NCBI GenBank assembly: GCA_028456385.1
Contig: JALNQF010000274.1
Location: forward strand, 1 to 55,625
DNA: 55,625 nt
DNA from: Ophiosphaerella korrae
Lineage: Eukaryota > Ascomycota > Dothideomycetes > Pleosporales > Phaeosphaeriaceae
Direction of reading: 5' to 3'
In this document: one piece after another, positions 26,620 to 36,765 of the stretch
Layout of the letters: every line of letters starts with the position of its first letter
Position numbering within the stretch: the stretch's first letter is position 1
Notes under the pieces: model-generated
Database searches by the model: none
The model's input: only the letters and a program-made list of their open reading frames with translations
Told to the model about the DNA's origin: nothing
Translations under genes and position numbers: made by a program

Positions 26620-26987
26620 TAAGCTAGTGCGGCGATCTAATTGGCTTAGCGCACTAGTGCGACGATTGCCAAGCCGCTAACCCCGCTGCAGCTAAAAGAT
26701 CGCAACCTCGACCCTCACGATCAAAGAAATCAAACAAAGGATCTCACATGCAAGGAGATAGACTACGTTAGCACAACTAATACAACAAAGAAACTAGCAC
26801 CTTAACAGAAGGAGTGCTGAGGATCCGAGACCCAGCCGAGACCGCTGCAGCGTAGATACATAGATAGAACGCAGAGCCAGAGATAGACACAGAGATCAAT
26901 CAATCACTGAGTTTACTCGCTTCAATCAATCAACTTATTTCTCACTCCAATTCACATCTATCAATTTGTAACCCGCAAATCTAACAA
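26620..26987 (+). mobile_element. LTR-like sequence with 3' end at about 26,987
   Basis: The 3' portion (AATCAATCAACTTATTTCTC, CAATTTGTAACCCGC) and its terminal AATCTAACA look like the U5 end of a fungal LTR. The 5' end could not be placed: no TG with a matching 5-bp duplication of AACCT was found, and it may lie in the RIPed DNA. Treat the left boundary as a guess. Confidence 0.3.
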
Positions 26988-27120
26988 ACCTATTTACAAA
27001 GCCTAGTAGCGGCATATATAGCGAACAATTTACAGGTAATTTGGGGTGGTGCAGCAGGGTAATTACGGAGTTGAAAGTAGTCTGTTAGTATATAGATATA
27101 AATACTGACCATCCAACAGA

Positions 27121-27261
27121 CAGTGTGAAAAATAGACAGATTCGGACGGATCAGTGTTTAGTGTGAAAAACGGACGAATCGGAAAACACTAATCCGAATC
27201 CGCCTAAAGTGGTGTTGATGGATCTAGCGTGGATCGGATAATCCGTCCATTTTTCACACTG
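27121..27261. mobile_element. 141-bp hAT-type MITE with 8-bp target duplication
   Basis: The ends are inverted repeats CAGTGTGAAAAATRGACRGATT (left, and complement at right), about 22 bp with two or three mismatches. The direct repeat CCAACAGA flanks the element at 27,113-27,120 and 27,262-27,269. The eight-base duplication and CAGTG terminus are characteristic of hAT elements. It has no coding capacity. The left TIR is echoed inside at about 27,159-27,180 (GTGTGAAAAACGGACGAATCGG). It carries little sign of RIP, as expected for DNA below the RIP length threshold. Confidence 0.9.
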
Positions 27262-27407
27262 CCAACAGAGAATACAGACCCGATGAGATTTGCAGTTTGT
27301 CTTATGCCAACAGCACACCTCATCTCCCTTCTAGGCTAACTTTGATTTATAAGAAAGTCACTACCAAAATCCCCCGGCTAAAATGAGATAAGGAGATCAG
27401 TCGCACG

Positions 27408-27649
27408 TGTTGATACGGCAAAGGTATGGTGGTTGAATCAAGCACTATCGTTGCAACGAGTTGAAGTAGAAGATTGATTGTTCTATAGAGAGCTGCAACG
27501 CGATACATATACGTTGCAGCACGTGCCTGCCAAGCTTTGCTGCGCAGGCAACCATGGCCTAGTCGAGTAACTGGGTGATAGGGTTACAGGGTAACGGGGT
27601 CGTTTGACCCGACTCCCAACACTAGAGCCGTTTAACTCAACTCCCAACA
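27408..27649 (-). mobile_element. 242-bp solo LTR, intact, target duplication GCACG
   Basis: On the plus strand it starts TGTTGATACGGC and ends ACTCCCAACA, flanked by GCACG at 27,403-27,407 and 27,650-27,654. On the minus strand it reads TGTTGGGAGTTGAG... to ...CCGTATCAACA, the usual look of small Copia-type LTRs, so I place it on the minus strand. Inside is an imperfect direct repeat of CGTTTGACCCGACTCCCAAC / CGTTTAACTCAACTCCCAAC. No internal retroelement sequence remains, so it arose by LTR-LTR recombination. A short open frame inside it is not a gene. Confidence 0.88.
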
Positions 27650-27654
27650 GCACG

Positions 27655-28640
27655 ATTAAAGTAATTTGTCTCTCACTAGATCTAGATCTGTTAACTACCA
27701 AAAGGGAACCTTATTCACCCCATACTCAGCGTCGAGTCAAATTACAAAGGAGCCGGAGCATGTTTCTAGAGTAATAGGTTTGATACAATACCGTGTGGTT
27801 TGTAGTCGCCCCAAAAATCTATAGATCAGAATAGGTATTGCTTGTCCACCTCAATTGCAGATACTTATAAAATTGATTGATCCAAATTCCAATTTCGAGT
27901 TGACTCTATAGTATTTGTGATACTCCAGATCTTGAAGGATTGTCTACTCCGGACATGTAGCACAAAATTATCTTACCGAAGCTTCTCGTTCTCCTGTTGT
28001 AGTGTCGCATTCTCCTTACTATTTTGGTGCTTCTACCTCCAAGCCAAAACGGAACCATGTTGGAAAGCACTTCTTCAAACTAAAAGCCAGGGTCCTATCA
28101 TTACTCCGGGGTAATCGATATCTACTATTATTGGTGAGAATGTCAAGGCTTGTTCTTAAGCGAGCTCTCTCACTGCTGTCCCAATAATAGCGTTTATTCG
28201 CTATCTCCCTTACTCTCAAGATCCGGTAGATTTTCCGACTGGTTCCCCTTCTGCTCGTCTACCCACAAAGTGCGTGTGCGGTAGAGCGAGGCGTAGAGTA
28301 ACGGCCTGGAATGCCTTTAATTAGTGTACCAACCTAAATCCTACAATTTAACTCACAAGGAATTCCGACCCATATTATACATACGATCACCGCATCTATA
28401 TATATAGCGTCCCAATTATTTGTAGGACACTGTACTTGTGGTTTTATCATCCTAAGTGGTTCGCACTGTTTGTTCGACTTGAATTAGCTTTTAAGTAAAT
28501 TGGTCGATTAGAAAAAGTGCGACAACATAATCACAGCGCAAGTATAAGTATCGTATCCCTAATAAAAATTCATATTCATATCGCATCTAAAAGATTACAA
28601 TCTTTTCCCTACTAGATCTGCTTCTACAGACGATACATGT
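27655..28640. other. Intergenic, no gene seen
   Basis: Balanced-composition DNA with a more AT-rich end (28,360-28,640) just downstream of the kinase stop, where its 3' UTR and polyadenylation site would lie. Short overlapping frames on both strands at 27,917-28,219 contradict one another and show no motif or intron. Confidence 0.5.
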
Positions 28641-30184
28641 CTATTCTGAGAACCAGGGATGTTTGAGTAGATCCACTGCCGAAGGCCGCTTCGCCGGGTC
28701 GTATTCCAAGATCTGCTGCATTAGTGAGCATAGGACTGCGGATTCCTCATTACCAATTTCGGCCGGCCTATGCTCTAAAAACAGCACTTCAAGAGACTGG
28801 TGTATGTACGGTTCGTCATTGCTGTATGGCTGTAGGCGCTGGCGGTTCGGTTTGTACCACTGGCTAGCGCGCGGCCAAGCAGTCATAATAGAGTCGGGCA
28901 GAGGTCGAATAACGTCGTTGAGCTGGATAAGGTGGTCATCGTCCGCATCATCTTGCTCTTTCTGGTTGTTTCCAAGCATCCCAACGGCGAATAGCGTCCT
29001 TCCCGTTAGAAACTCAAACATTAGGCACCCAAAGCTCCACATGTCAATGCCGCAGCCAAACGGCTGGTGCAGAATTAGCTCTGGGGCGCGGAGACTAATA
29101 GGCGTTACTGTATCGCTTGGCGGGTGGGCCAACCAGAAAGCTACAGGCATGCAGTTAGAATACAATATTTTTATATCTTTAGAGTGCTACTTTGTAGGCG
29201 GCTTACCTGACCCCAGATCTGACAACTTCACGCAAAGTTCTGGACCAAGTTGCACGCGATCGTATAGCGGCTGTTTGAGATAGAGATTATTCGGCGCCCA
29301 TCTGTCGGTCTTCCCGTCGACCCTGTGTAGGGGTATCGCAGTGCTAGTCTCGTCCTGTTTTAGATTGTCCTCTCCTACATAGCTGATGTCCTCGATAGAG
29401 AAGAGTATATTGCCTGGTTGGACGTCACCGTGTACTACACCATTTTGGTGCAGGAAGGCGAGGCCGCGCAGTACATGGAGAAGTATATTTTTGGCCATCC
29501 ATTTAGGATACCTCTGCTGCTTTCCGTACATCTTTGGTTTGTTCTCTGGCAGTTCTTCTACTAGCGAAGCAGCGGTTGCGCCCATAGGCTCAAATACTAG
29601 GCACTGATGCTTCCCGTTAATGCCTTGATGCTGAAAGGTGTCTAGCAGTACAGTAATATGCTGGGCCCTAGGAGCCAGTTTTGAAAGATTGTCAAGAATG
29701 CGGAGCTCCGTATTCGTAGTAGGGGCCTTAGCAACCATAATCTTAAGGGCGACATACCGCGGCGTGCTATAGCAACAGTTCCTGTTAGAAGTAGGATGCG
29801 GAACCTAAGCAAGACGAAAAAAATAGGGAAATAAAGATAGGAGGAAACGCACCCTGTGCTAACAGCTAGCCATACAGTAGAGAACGAACCATCTCCAAGC
29901 TTTCGAATTACCTTGTACTTGCCGTTATAGAACGTGTCTCCAAGATTGACTGGGTGGAAACCCCCAGGCCGATATTCCTCAGCCCACTCGCAAGGCGCAC
30001 CCGAATCTTTGAATCTCCAAGACTGGAGATCTGGAGGGGGCTCGGCGGGGGGCGTTGCGGGAGGAGAGGCCATCGGGATAGCAGTGAAAGAAGTGGAAGA
30101 AGCAAGAACGCGCTGCAAGAGAGGCAGACGAGGCCAGCGAAAGCAGGCGAGCACACAATTGCGGGTAGCGGTGGCAGTTTGCAT
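28641..30184 (-). CDS. SRPK-like serine/threonine protein kinase, 3 exons
   Basis: Exons are 30,184-29,853, 29,781-29,207 and 29,140-28,641; the introns of 71 and 66 bp are bounded by GT (GTGCGT, GTAAGC) and AG and restore one frame of 468 residues. Residues 73-78 (RPGGFHPV-like) introduce the kinase fold as in SRPKs. The glycine loop LGDGSFSTV is at 96-104, the VALK lysine near 123 and the catalytic loop HGDVQPGN at 227-234. The metal-binding motif is DLG (298-300), RAPE is at 319-322 and GIDMWSFG at 332-339. Gln replaces the catalytic-loop Lys, as in several fungal SRPK-like kinases from memory. The family phosphorylates Ser/Arg-rich splicing factors; this one's target is unknown. The ATG at 30,184 is the first in frame (the frame opens at a GTG, 30,226); ATG 30,073 is an alternative. 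Residues 1-37 are basic and could be a targeting peptide. Confidence 0.88.
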
Positions 30185-30293
30185 GCAATTGCGGGCAGCG
30201 ATGGTAGTTAGTTTGCATGCGATCACGGGGAGGCATCAACTCAAACAGCCCTTCCAAGGTTTCGCTGACGCGGCGTCGGCTGCGGCGTGACTA

Positions 30294-30564
30294 CCTAGGC
30301 ACGCGGGTGAAAAAAGCCGCACACCCAAAGTCGGTTTTAGGTGAGAACACTAGACCTCCTGGAGACCTTACTCAGCTTCGCGACCTCTCATCACAACAAT
30401 GAAAAGATAATAAAGTCGAAATTTCTGATATCAAGTATCTGTAGGATATCGATTCTCTTCCTATTAAAAAATAAAATTTATTTTATCTACATCGAGAGGA
30501 TAAGAAAGCGAGCAGAAAGGTCACTTTTTGGGTGTGCGGCTTTTTTTTCCACCCGCGTGCTAGG
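30294..30564. mobile_element. 271-bp TA-flanked MITE upstream of the kinase
   Basis: The ends CCTAGGCACGCGGGTGAAAA and the complement of CCTAGCACGCGGGTGGAAAA extend through AAGCCGCACACCCAAA, giving inverted repeats of about 36 bp. TA lies on each side (30,292-30,293 and 30,565-30,566), as in Tc1/mariner-derived MITEs. The centre is AT-rich with GATATC motifs and no coding potential. Its edge is 110 bp from the kinase ATG, so it forms part of the kinase promoter or 5' UTR. Confidence 0.85.
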
Positions 30565-30592
30565 TACTCCGTCAACATCACCAACTGTGATG

Positions 30593-30800
30593 CCCTCCTA
30601 TGGCCCCTTCTCAGGCGGTGCATCGGGCCACAGCTCTGTGCCGCAATATTGCGTCAATCAACATTTCCGCGCCCTCCAATAGTCCCTTCTCAGGTAATGT
30701 ATGCGAAGTGTCTCTGTGCCGCAATACTGCGTCAATCAAATGACATTTCTGCGCAATCCTATAGTCCCTTCTCAGGCAGTGTATGCAGAGCTGTGACCGA
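30593..30800. repeat. Imperfect tandem repeat, about 80 bp, 2.6 units
   Basis: Units start at 30,593, 30,672 and 30,754 (spacing 79 and 82 bp). They share CCCTTCTCAGGYRRTG, CTCTGTGCCGCAATAYTGCG and TCAATCAA; the third unit is partial. Open frames through it are repeat artefacts. It lies between the MITE and the next unassigned region. Confidence 0.75.
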
Positions 30801-31700
30801 GCAGCACCGATCGGTACTGCAGCCTACACTATTCCATTACTCTCTATGCCACAACCGCAACAGAACATAGACGCCACCACAATAACCGTCCGCCTTTCGC
30901 GTCAATTCTCCATCAATCTTCCGTTTCATTAAGATAGAGGATGCTATGGTGGCACATTGCAGCACGTTTCGTACGCTGACATGGTTTCGGTCAACCAGCA
31001 CCAAGCTTTGGAAGAACGCAGATGGCGGTGATGAGCGGAATGATGAACATCCACCACCAAGTGATTCCATTCGGGTCACTTTTGGCTGCCGTTGAAAGGG
31101 ATGGTACTGAGCGCTGGCTGAGGCGGAAAAGCAAACGTTTGACATGCACTCTCTTATGCAGCGGTCGATGAAAACGTGGGTGAGCCCAGCGAGCTTCGCG
31201 CCAAGGTCACCGAGCAAATAGAGGGAATGAGAATTTGTAAGTTTTCCATAGAAACAAAAAACAACTAGGATTTTCAGTGGAGGAGTCAAAATTCCCTGGC
31301 TCCGTCAAAACGATGCCAACCAGATCCTATTTATACATGAGAGAAAAAGTGGGGTAACGTTAGGCTGACTAGGAGAGATCAGTGTTCAATCAGCTATACC
31401 CGCTCTCCCAAAAGTTTATCGCATCCAGGGTCTGTCTCCCTCACTGAACCACCCTCGAGATTCACTTCGTTCTGTCCACAGTCCTTCTAGCCACCTTTTG
31501 TAAAGGCCCCGATCAGCAAAAGAAGATTGGAGGCTAAGGTTAAGGCAGAGGATAGAGTGGATTTTCATTTCGCATACTAGATAGATTGTGTCTCTAACAT
31601 TGCAGGCGTGGAGAAGCTCTACGGTTTTGAACAAATGCGCACACACGGTTGTAGTAGAGCTGAAGCTGGTTATGGGTCCCAATAATATCGGAGCCATAAT
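30801..31700. other. Unassigned, possible minus-strand short frames
   Basis: A minus-strand frame of about 150 codons (30,837-31,289) and another of about 93 (31,416-31,697) have ordinary composition but no motif I recognise and no obvious splice partner. The second frame continues upstream into the RIP-weathered relic at 31,700-32,917, so it may be the tail of that broken gene. Confidence 0.25.
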
Positions 31701-32917
31701 TCTTACCTAGAACCTCCTCGCCGCGAATGTACTCTTTCCTATACTCCGCCTTAATAAATCTTTTCACCTTACGCGTGTCTTAAAGTTTACAATTATAGTC
31801 TTCTATTCTGTGAACAAAGTTAATTTGCAGGCAGTAGCTTAGGGGAGGCCCTAGCTCCTGCAGCGTATACCTAAGCACGAACCACTCTTGCTCTAGATCT
31901 AGCTTGAGATTAAGAGCGACTAATCCCCCTTTCCTAATTCTTTCCTCTATCTTACTTAGGGAACATAAATGCACCTATTTTCCTCTCCTAATATTGTAAC
32001 TATATTAGGCTTGGGCTCTACTTTAGACTAGGCTCTAACATAATCGAGGGGGCTTAGGCGGTTTTAGAGTAGCCGCTAGAAAGATACAATAATTTTCTTA
32101 TTTCCTTCGTCTCTAGTAACTATATAGGTTATATATATAGTAAGGGGTAGGCTGCCTATGTAATCTAGTAGGATCCTACTCTATACCTTCTCCCTAGAAC
32201 TACGCTTAACAACAGCTTTATCTAGCTAATCTAGAGTAATATCCTTAAGCTCTTCCTTTATTAGCTTAGCATTATAGTATTCATTGTTAGCATCGCGCTT
32301 GTATTAACTCTACATAGGATAATATAGTAGTATTAAGCTAATCCTAACTTAGACGTCGTCTAACCTATTCTACTTTACCTAATAGGTCTACTCTATATAG
32401 CCGCCCACACTTACGCTACTGTAAACGATGTCTTAGAGTGAGAAACGTGCTTTTATATCAAGGAGTTTCTGCAAGAGATAGCTATTGATTAAACTATTAC
32501 TAAGGAAGTATCTAAGATTAGGTATGTCCTCTTCGATCTCCTTACCACTACTCTCTAGTATAAGAGGATACTGCGGCTAGATAACTACTAATCCTTGATT
32601 AATAATACTACTTAGGTGCTCTTAGTGCTATTGTTTATACTCTACGTCTCTAGTAAGCTATAGATTGTTAGATGCTACTTAGTAAAGAGATAGAGATAGT
32701 AACGTACTATGCTACCTCTATGCTAGAAGACGTGGACATCGTACGATGTCTAGACCCGACTGGTTGCGATCTCTTCCAGTACGTAAACAACGAGCTCTAA
32801 TTCTGTAGTTTCAACCTTGACCTTTGTAAACCCTCGGAACAGTTCGCGCTGGGTTTCCGTTGGTTCAGGACTATATTTGAAGCCTGGCTTACGGTTGAGT
32901 GCGTTGAACGCTGACAT
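31700..32917 (-). pseudogene. RIP-weathered gene relic inside the island
   Basis: This 1-kb patch is TpA-rich and CpA/TpG-poor, unlike its flanks. On the minus strand an ATG at 32,917 opens a clean 55-codon frame (MSAFNALNRKPGF start, stop TAG at 32,750-32,752). Beyond it the same frame continues for over 300 bases interrupted only by TAG/TAA. Near the other end another minus frame (31,974 to about 31,630) gives an ordinary-looking peptide with one TAA at 31,780-31,782 and a GTAAGA that could be a splice donor. I do not recognise the protein. Confidence 0.35.
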
Positions 32918-33029
32918 GATGAGAGTCAAACGGACAAAGGATGGGGGATCAAACGGAGGAAGGATGGGAGAATCAAACGGGTGCCAGGAGGGGGTCAGCG
33001 GCCTGAACCGAGCTGCAACGCTTTAGCTC

Positions 33030-34611
33030 CGTATCTGATCAGCTTCGTGTTTCAAAAAGAAAATAGATCTGCTAACCGATGCCGGCCGCGTGGATTAGTA
33101 GTGTCGGATGGTGGTTGACCCATCTCTGTTAATATCATAGCCCAGCTTCTACATGGGCTACGCGAAGGTCGGCGTGGCTCATCATGACAGCTTCTAGCGT
33201 GCGATGCATGCTTCAAGCGAATTCATCCTGCACGACAGAAAGACCGTGCCATCGATGATCGCACCAACGCCTACTACTAGTGTCAATGGCCCATCTCAAT
33301 CGAGCCAGCTCACGATTGTGACTTGCGCAGGTGCCAGGAACCATGCACTTGCCCATGAATAGCATCGAAGACGGAGGAAGCCGTGCCATACCGCACCGAC
33401 GCACAGTCGAGTCGAATGAAGGGCAGGAAAGCGGTCAACTGAGGGCTAACGTAGAGGGGGCTGGTCATGACCAGACGAACTTCAGTATCATTCCGTGCTA
33501 TAGTGAATCCTTATTGTACGTTGGATTTGCTAACACAGATGAATGAAAATGTCATCAACATGTAGCCCTTGAATTTATTTGTAGCTAGAATGGAGGACCT
33601 TATTTTTTCCGATTGACTTCACTTTCTTGCATAACGTCGCGTCTGAACTGGTCCGCCATCGTGCATCTACATCACCATCACCGAGTGGCGCTCTCTGCTG
33701 CTCATCATACATGCAGTTGCTTCTTAATAGTCCTGAAGCGAGAAAGAAGGCTCTACTTCTTGCAGCGATTATTCTCTGGTTTCTTTCGCCTGCACTGGAA
33801 CATTGAATCGTTGGCCTCGCGTTTACAATCACCTAGTTTCATATTAGATCTAAAGTTACAGGGTGTAGACTAAATAGGCCAGCGAACCGCAGTTTTCGCC
33901 AAGTTTGTCTTCCATGGTAACAATGTTTAGTTGGCATCGTATCCCTGTCTCTTAATACGTGGTGCACTAAGTACGGACTATATAGCGATAGTGCGAGCAT
34001 ATATAGTTGACTTGGGTGTGGTCGCACATAGCTATAAGATGAGCGGTGGACAGAGACGATAAACGAAGCAAAGAATAGTCCGGAGGCAGGACCGCGAGCT
34101 CAGAATGCTAGCTTTGGGTGGATAGAATTCCTCCCTAATGTTGGTGCGTTGGAAAAGGCGCTTAATATAGTATGCAGCCGAGGACCTCTACAGGATTACT
34201 TCTCCGGCTCCGAGCCCAAAGATACACGTGGGCGAGACTGAACAAATCAGGCGTGGAAAAAGTGCAAAGATTGGCTCTTGACAAACATGCATGGCAGTTA
34301 TCGCGGCAAGCCAACACTTTCTACCATATGTGCAAGGTTTGGATGCATAACATACAATTCATAGTGGGATTCGAACTTCGAGCTCCGTGATGGACGGAAG
34401 CAAGATTTTCCGTTCTACAGGGGAAGGAGACCGGCTTTCATCACCAACGCTGGTTCACCACTAGAACGACAGCTCTGACGAACGTCGTTTAGGGAAGCTC
34501 TACTTGGAAGGGACTGACGGCTCACTCCAATCATCGAGTACAATTAATGCAACGAGTGATTACATTGTGTTAAAATACGCTACTGGAGTTGGGTTTCATC
34601 CTCACGGATGT
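33030..34611. other. Intergenic, no supported gene
   Basis: Balanced composition with many short overlapping frames on both strands (63-86 codons), none with a motif, intron pair or paralogue. The contradictory pairs at 33,213-33,546 and 33,575-33,873 look like chance frames. Confidence 0.45.
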
Positions 34612-35175
34612 CTAAGTGGAGAGAAGACGGGGGGGGGGGCTCGGTGGGTCGCCCTCCTCCAATCTCTGCAGGCCTGATTTCAGCATCACATTTTCGCTCT
34701 CCAGCATCTCTATTTTCCCCTGACAGACTTCATGGCTTTGAGGCTGATTGAGCCCCAGCTCGCCTTGCTGCGACGGCGCAGGCGAGTACTGGGGCGGGTT
34801 CTGGAACGACAAGTGCTGCGTTGGTGCGAAGTACGAAAAATCTTCGAGCTGCGTCTGTGCAGAAGAATACGGCTGCGGCGGCTGCGGCGATTGCGCCAGC
34901 ATATGTGCCGCAGATATGAAATACGCGTCGTGGGATACAGTGAACTAGGCGGCAGTGTGTTGGTGCGACAGAGTCGATGTAGTTTCGTCGTGCACCTCCA
35001 GATCATTCCCTTCCCTCTGCTTCTCGATCTCCGGAGTCTTAGAGGCAGTATATTTGCAACTGAGCCCCCGCTTCTGACAATGGCTGCACGGGTTTTGCAT
35101 AACACATTTGATTTTCTTCTGGCGACATCTTTTATAGGCCACCGGGAACTAAAAAACTTTAGTGAGTACATGCAT
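34612..35175 (-). pseudogene. Zn2Cys6 transcription factor disabled by three RIP-type changes
   Basis: One minus-strand frame of 188 codons runs from ATG 35,175 to TAG 34,612. It carries a fungal binuclear zinc cluster near residues 14-40: KRCRQKKIKC, then NPCSHCQKRGLSC with spacing C-x2-C-x6-C-x5-C-x2-C-x6-C. The first ligand is Tyr (TAT, 35,134-35,136). A TAG at 35,149-35,151 lies before the cluster and another at 34,945-34,947 after it. All three are single C-to-T or G-to-A changes in CpA context (CAG to TAG, TGT to TAT). The rest is Gln/Pro-rich, with a short Leu/Glu coiled coil near the end (EMLESENVMLKSGLQRLEEG), as in C6 regulators. The first TAG could instead be part of an intron acceptor (TTTTTTAG). 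The family binds DNA and controls transcription; the target is unknown. Confidence 0.65.
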
Positions 35176-36013
35176 TGCTTCGGGGTCTAAGTTCTTTACA
35201 TGTGTCTGACGCCGAGCATTGGAAAAGTGCTCAATGAATATCGTGGGATGTTCGATACGTGACATAGCTGGATGAATGAATACGAGTTTTCTTTTCTATA
35301 AGGCAGCTGATGGAGCACGAGTGAGGGTCAGCCAGTAGATAAAGGCAACGAATGCCAAGCGCGTAAGGGGGTCCAGAGGTAGGCGCAAGCTCTCGGCAAG
35401 GTCGCAAAGGATGATCAATGTGGTTCATGATACGCTCAAGAGCCACAATTTATAACCACACACTTCATTCTCAGTCTCCGAAGCTTGCCGTACTGCGCAC
35501 AAATTGGTTAGTCCGCATGCGGCGAGAGGGAGCACATTCACTCGGCAGAGGATTCACAATCCATGATCGTGTATAGATGGCGATAAGAATGGAGGCTGAG
35601 GCACGCAAGGCTAAGAGAGTGACTCACACATGCATGCAGCCGAGATGTAGTCACTATTATTCTACAAGACATATCTCACCCACGCAACGGATACATTGTA
35701 CCCGCTCATTGAACCCCTTTAGCTAAAATACATCTCAAATATGCGGATCGTATAATAAACAACAAACTGGGAAAGGAGAACAGCCAACACAAACGTCCGC
35801 TTGGCAAGTAGAATAGTAGGAACCTAGAGAGAGAGTACTCCGGGCAATAAAGCCTTCTTGTCCTCTGCAGGAAATTCTAGGTATAACGCCGTGGAAACGT
35901 GTGTGCACAAAAATATTCCCTAAGAATTCAGGTTGTCGAGCAAATAAAGGTCCGGCGTTGCATAGGTAAGCTATTATGCTACTTAATCACCTTGAGACCT
36001 TACTATAAATATG
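35176..36013. other. Intergenic, no supported gene
   Basis: Upstream of the broken zinc-cluster gene. A minus frame at 35,231-35,446 has no motif. No terminal repeats or RNA gene were seen. Confidence 0.45.
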
Positions 36014-36193
36014 CTATGTAAAAAAGAAGCAGATTGCGATGAAAGGTGCTATAGCCCTTAAGCTGAAGAATCGGAAACCTAAAGCAAGGCAAGTAGAAGT
36101 AATCGTGACAACTAAAAGGCTACCATGGGTAGGAATTAGGTAAAGAGAGATGCCGTAGGCTAGACCGGCGTAGAAAAAGGTATTGATATTCAT
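36014..36193 (-). CDS. Possible small membrane peptide, 59 residues
   Basis: From ATG 36,193 the frame encodes about three hydrophobic stretches (FFYAGLAYGISLYLI, LLVVTITSTCLALGF, AIAPFIAICFFF) and little else. It has no charged domain or known motif. An overlapping minus frame (36,120-36,480), rich in Leu/Ser/Gly, may be an upstream exon of the same gene or chance. The lack of introns and homology makes this weak. Confidence 0.25.
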   Translation of the reverse strand: MNINTFFYAGLAYGISLYLIPTHGSLLVVTITSTCLALGFRFFSLRAIAPFIAICFFFT

Positions 36194-36765
36194 AGTCGTA
36201 AAGTGTGCGAGTTGGTACCGAAATAGCAAGGAGGATAGAGACTCTTATATAGCTACCGGCTCCGCATAGGCCACCGCTGCTTCCCAGAAGCATTTGCAGC
36301 GAAGCCAATTGGAGGCCAGCCAAGCGGCTTAGCGGCACAGACATACCAGAAACCCACGGTGTCCCGGGAAGTGTTGCCTGTCCCAAGTGCTTGGTCGAGA
36401 AGAAGACAGAGTTAGGTTGATTCGTGATTCGAAGCGCCACCAATACGTCAACGTACAATCCTTGATCTGCTGATAACTGGCGCATGCACGGTGCAAAGCT
36501 CACGCAAGGATGTAGAGCGGGCCGCGGCGTCTAGTTTGAATCGACCCTAGCTCCGCGCGGATAATAAGCGGGGCGATGGCGGAACCACTTTGACGACAAT
36601 TTGGTGTGGGAATGCGAGGTGACATTCGAAGAAGTGCAGAGCAACAAGTAAAGGGAAGACAGTTAACTTTTTTCGGCTAACTACAAACGGCTCTAACCAT
36701 GACTCCAACTTCATTCCACCCCGGCTCTAGAGCCAAATGCTGCAAAGAAGACGCATCCTCTCTCC

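Noticed and set aside
27580..27600. Telomere-like GGGTTACAGGGTAAC
   Set aside because: Only two loose units, and it lies inside the solo LTR.
28663..29607. Plus-strand frames of 206 and 73 codons
   Set aside because: They are antisense shadows of the kinase exons, which have motifs and spliced introns.
29934..30682. Several plus-strand frames around the kinase start, MITE and tandem repeat
   Set aside because: They run antisense to exon 1 or through the MITE and repeats, with no domain or intron support.
34340..34400. tRNA T-arm-like GTTCGAATCCCAC on the minus strand
   Set aside because: The 5' half of the T stem does not pair, and no D arm, anticodon arm or acceptor stem can be drawn around it.
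34710..35190. Arg-rich frames of about 150 codons on both strands
   Set aside because: They are alternative-frame readings of the zinc-cluster gene; its Cys spacing and Gln/Pro-rich tail identify the real frame.
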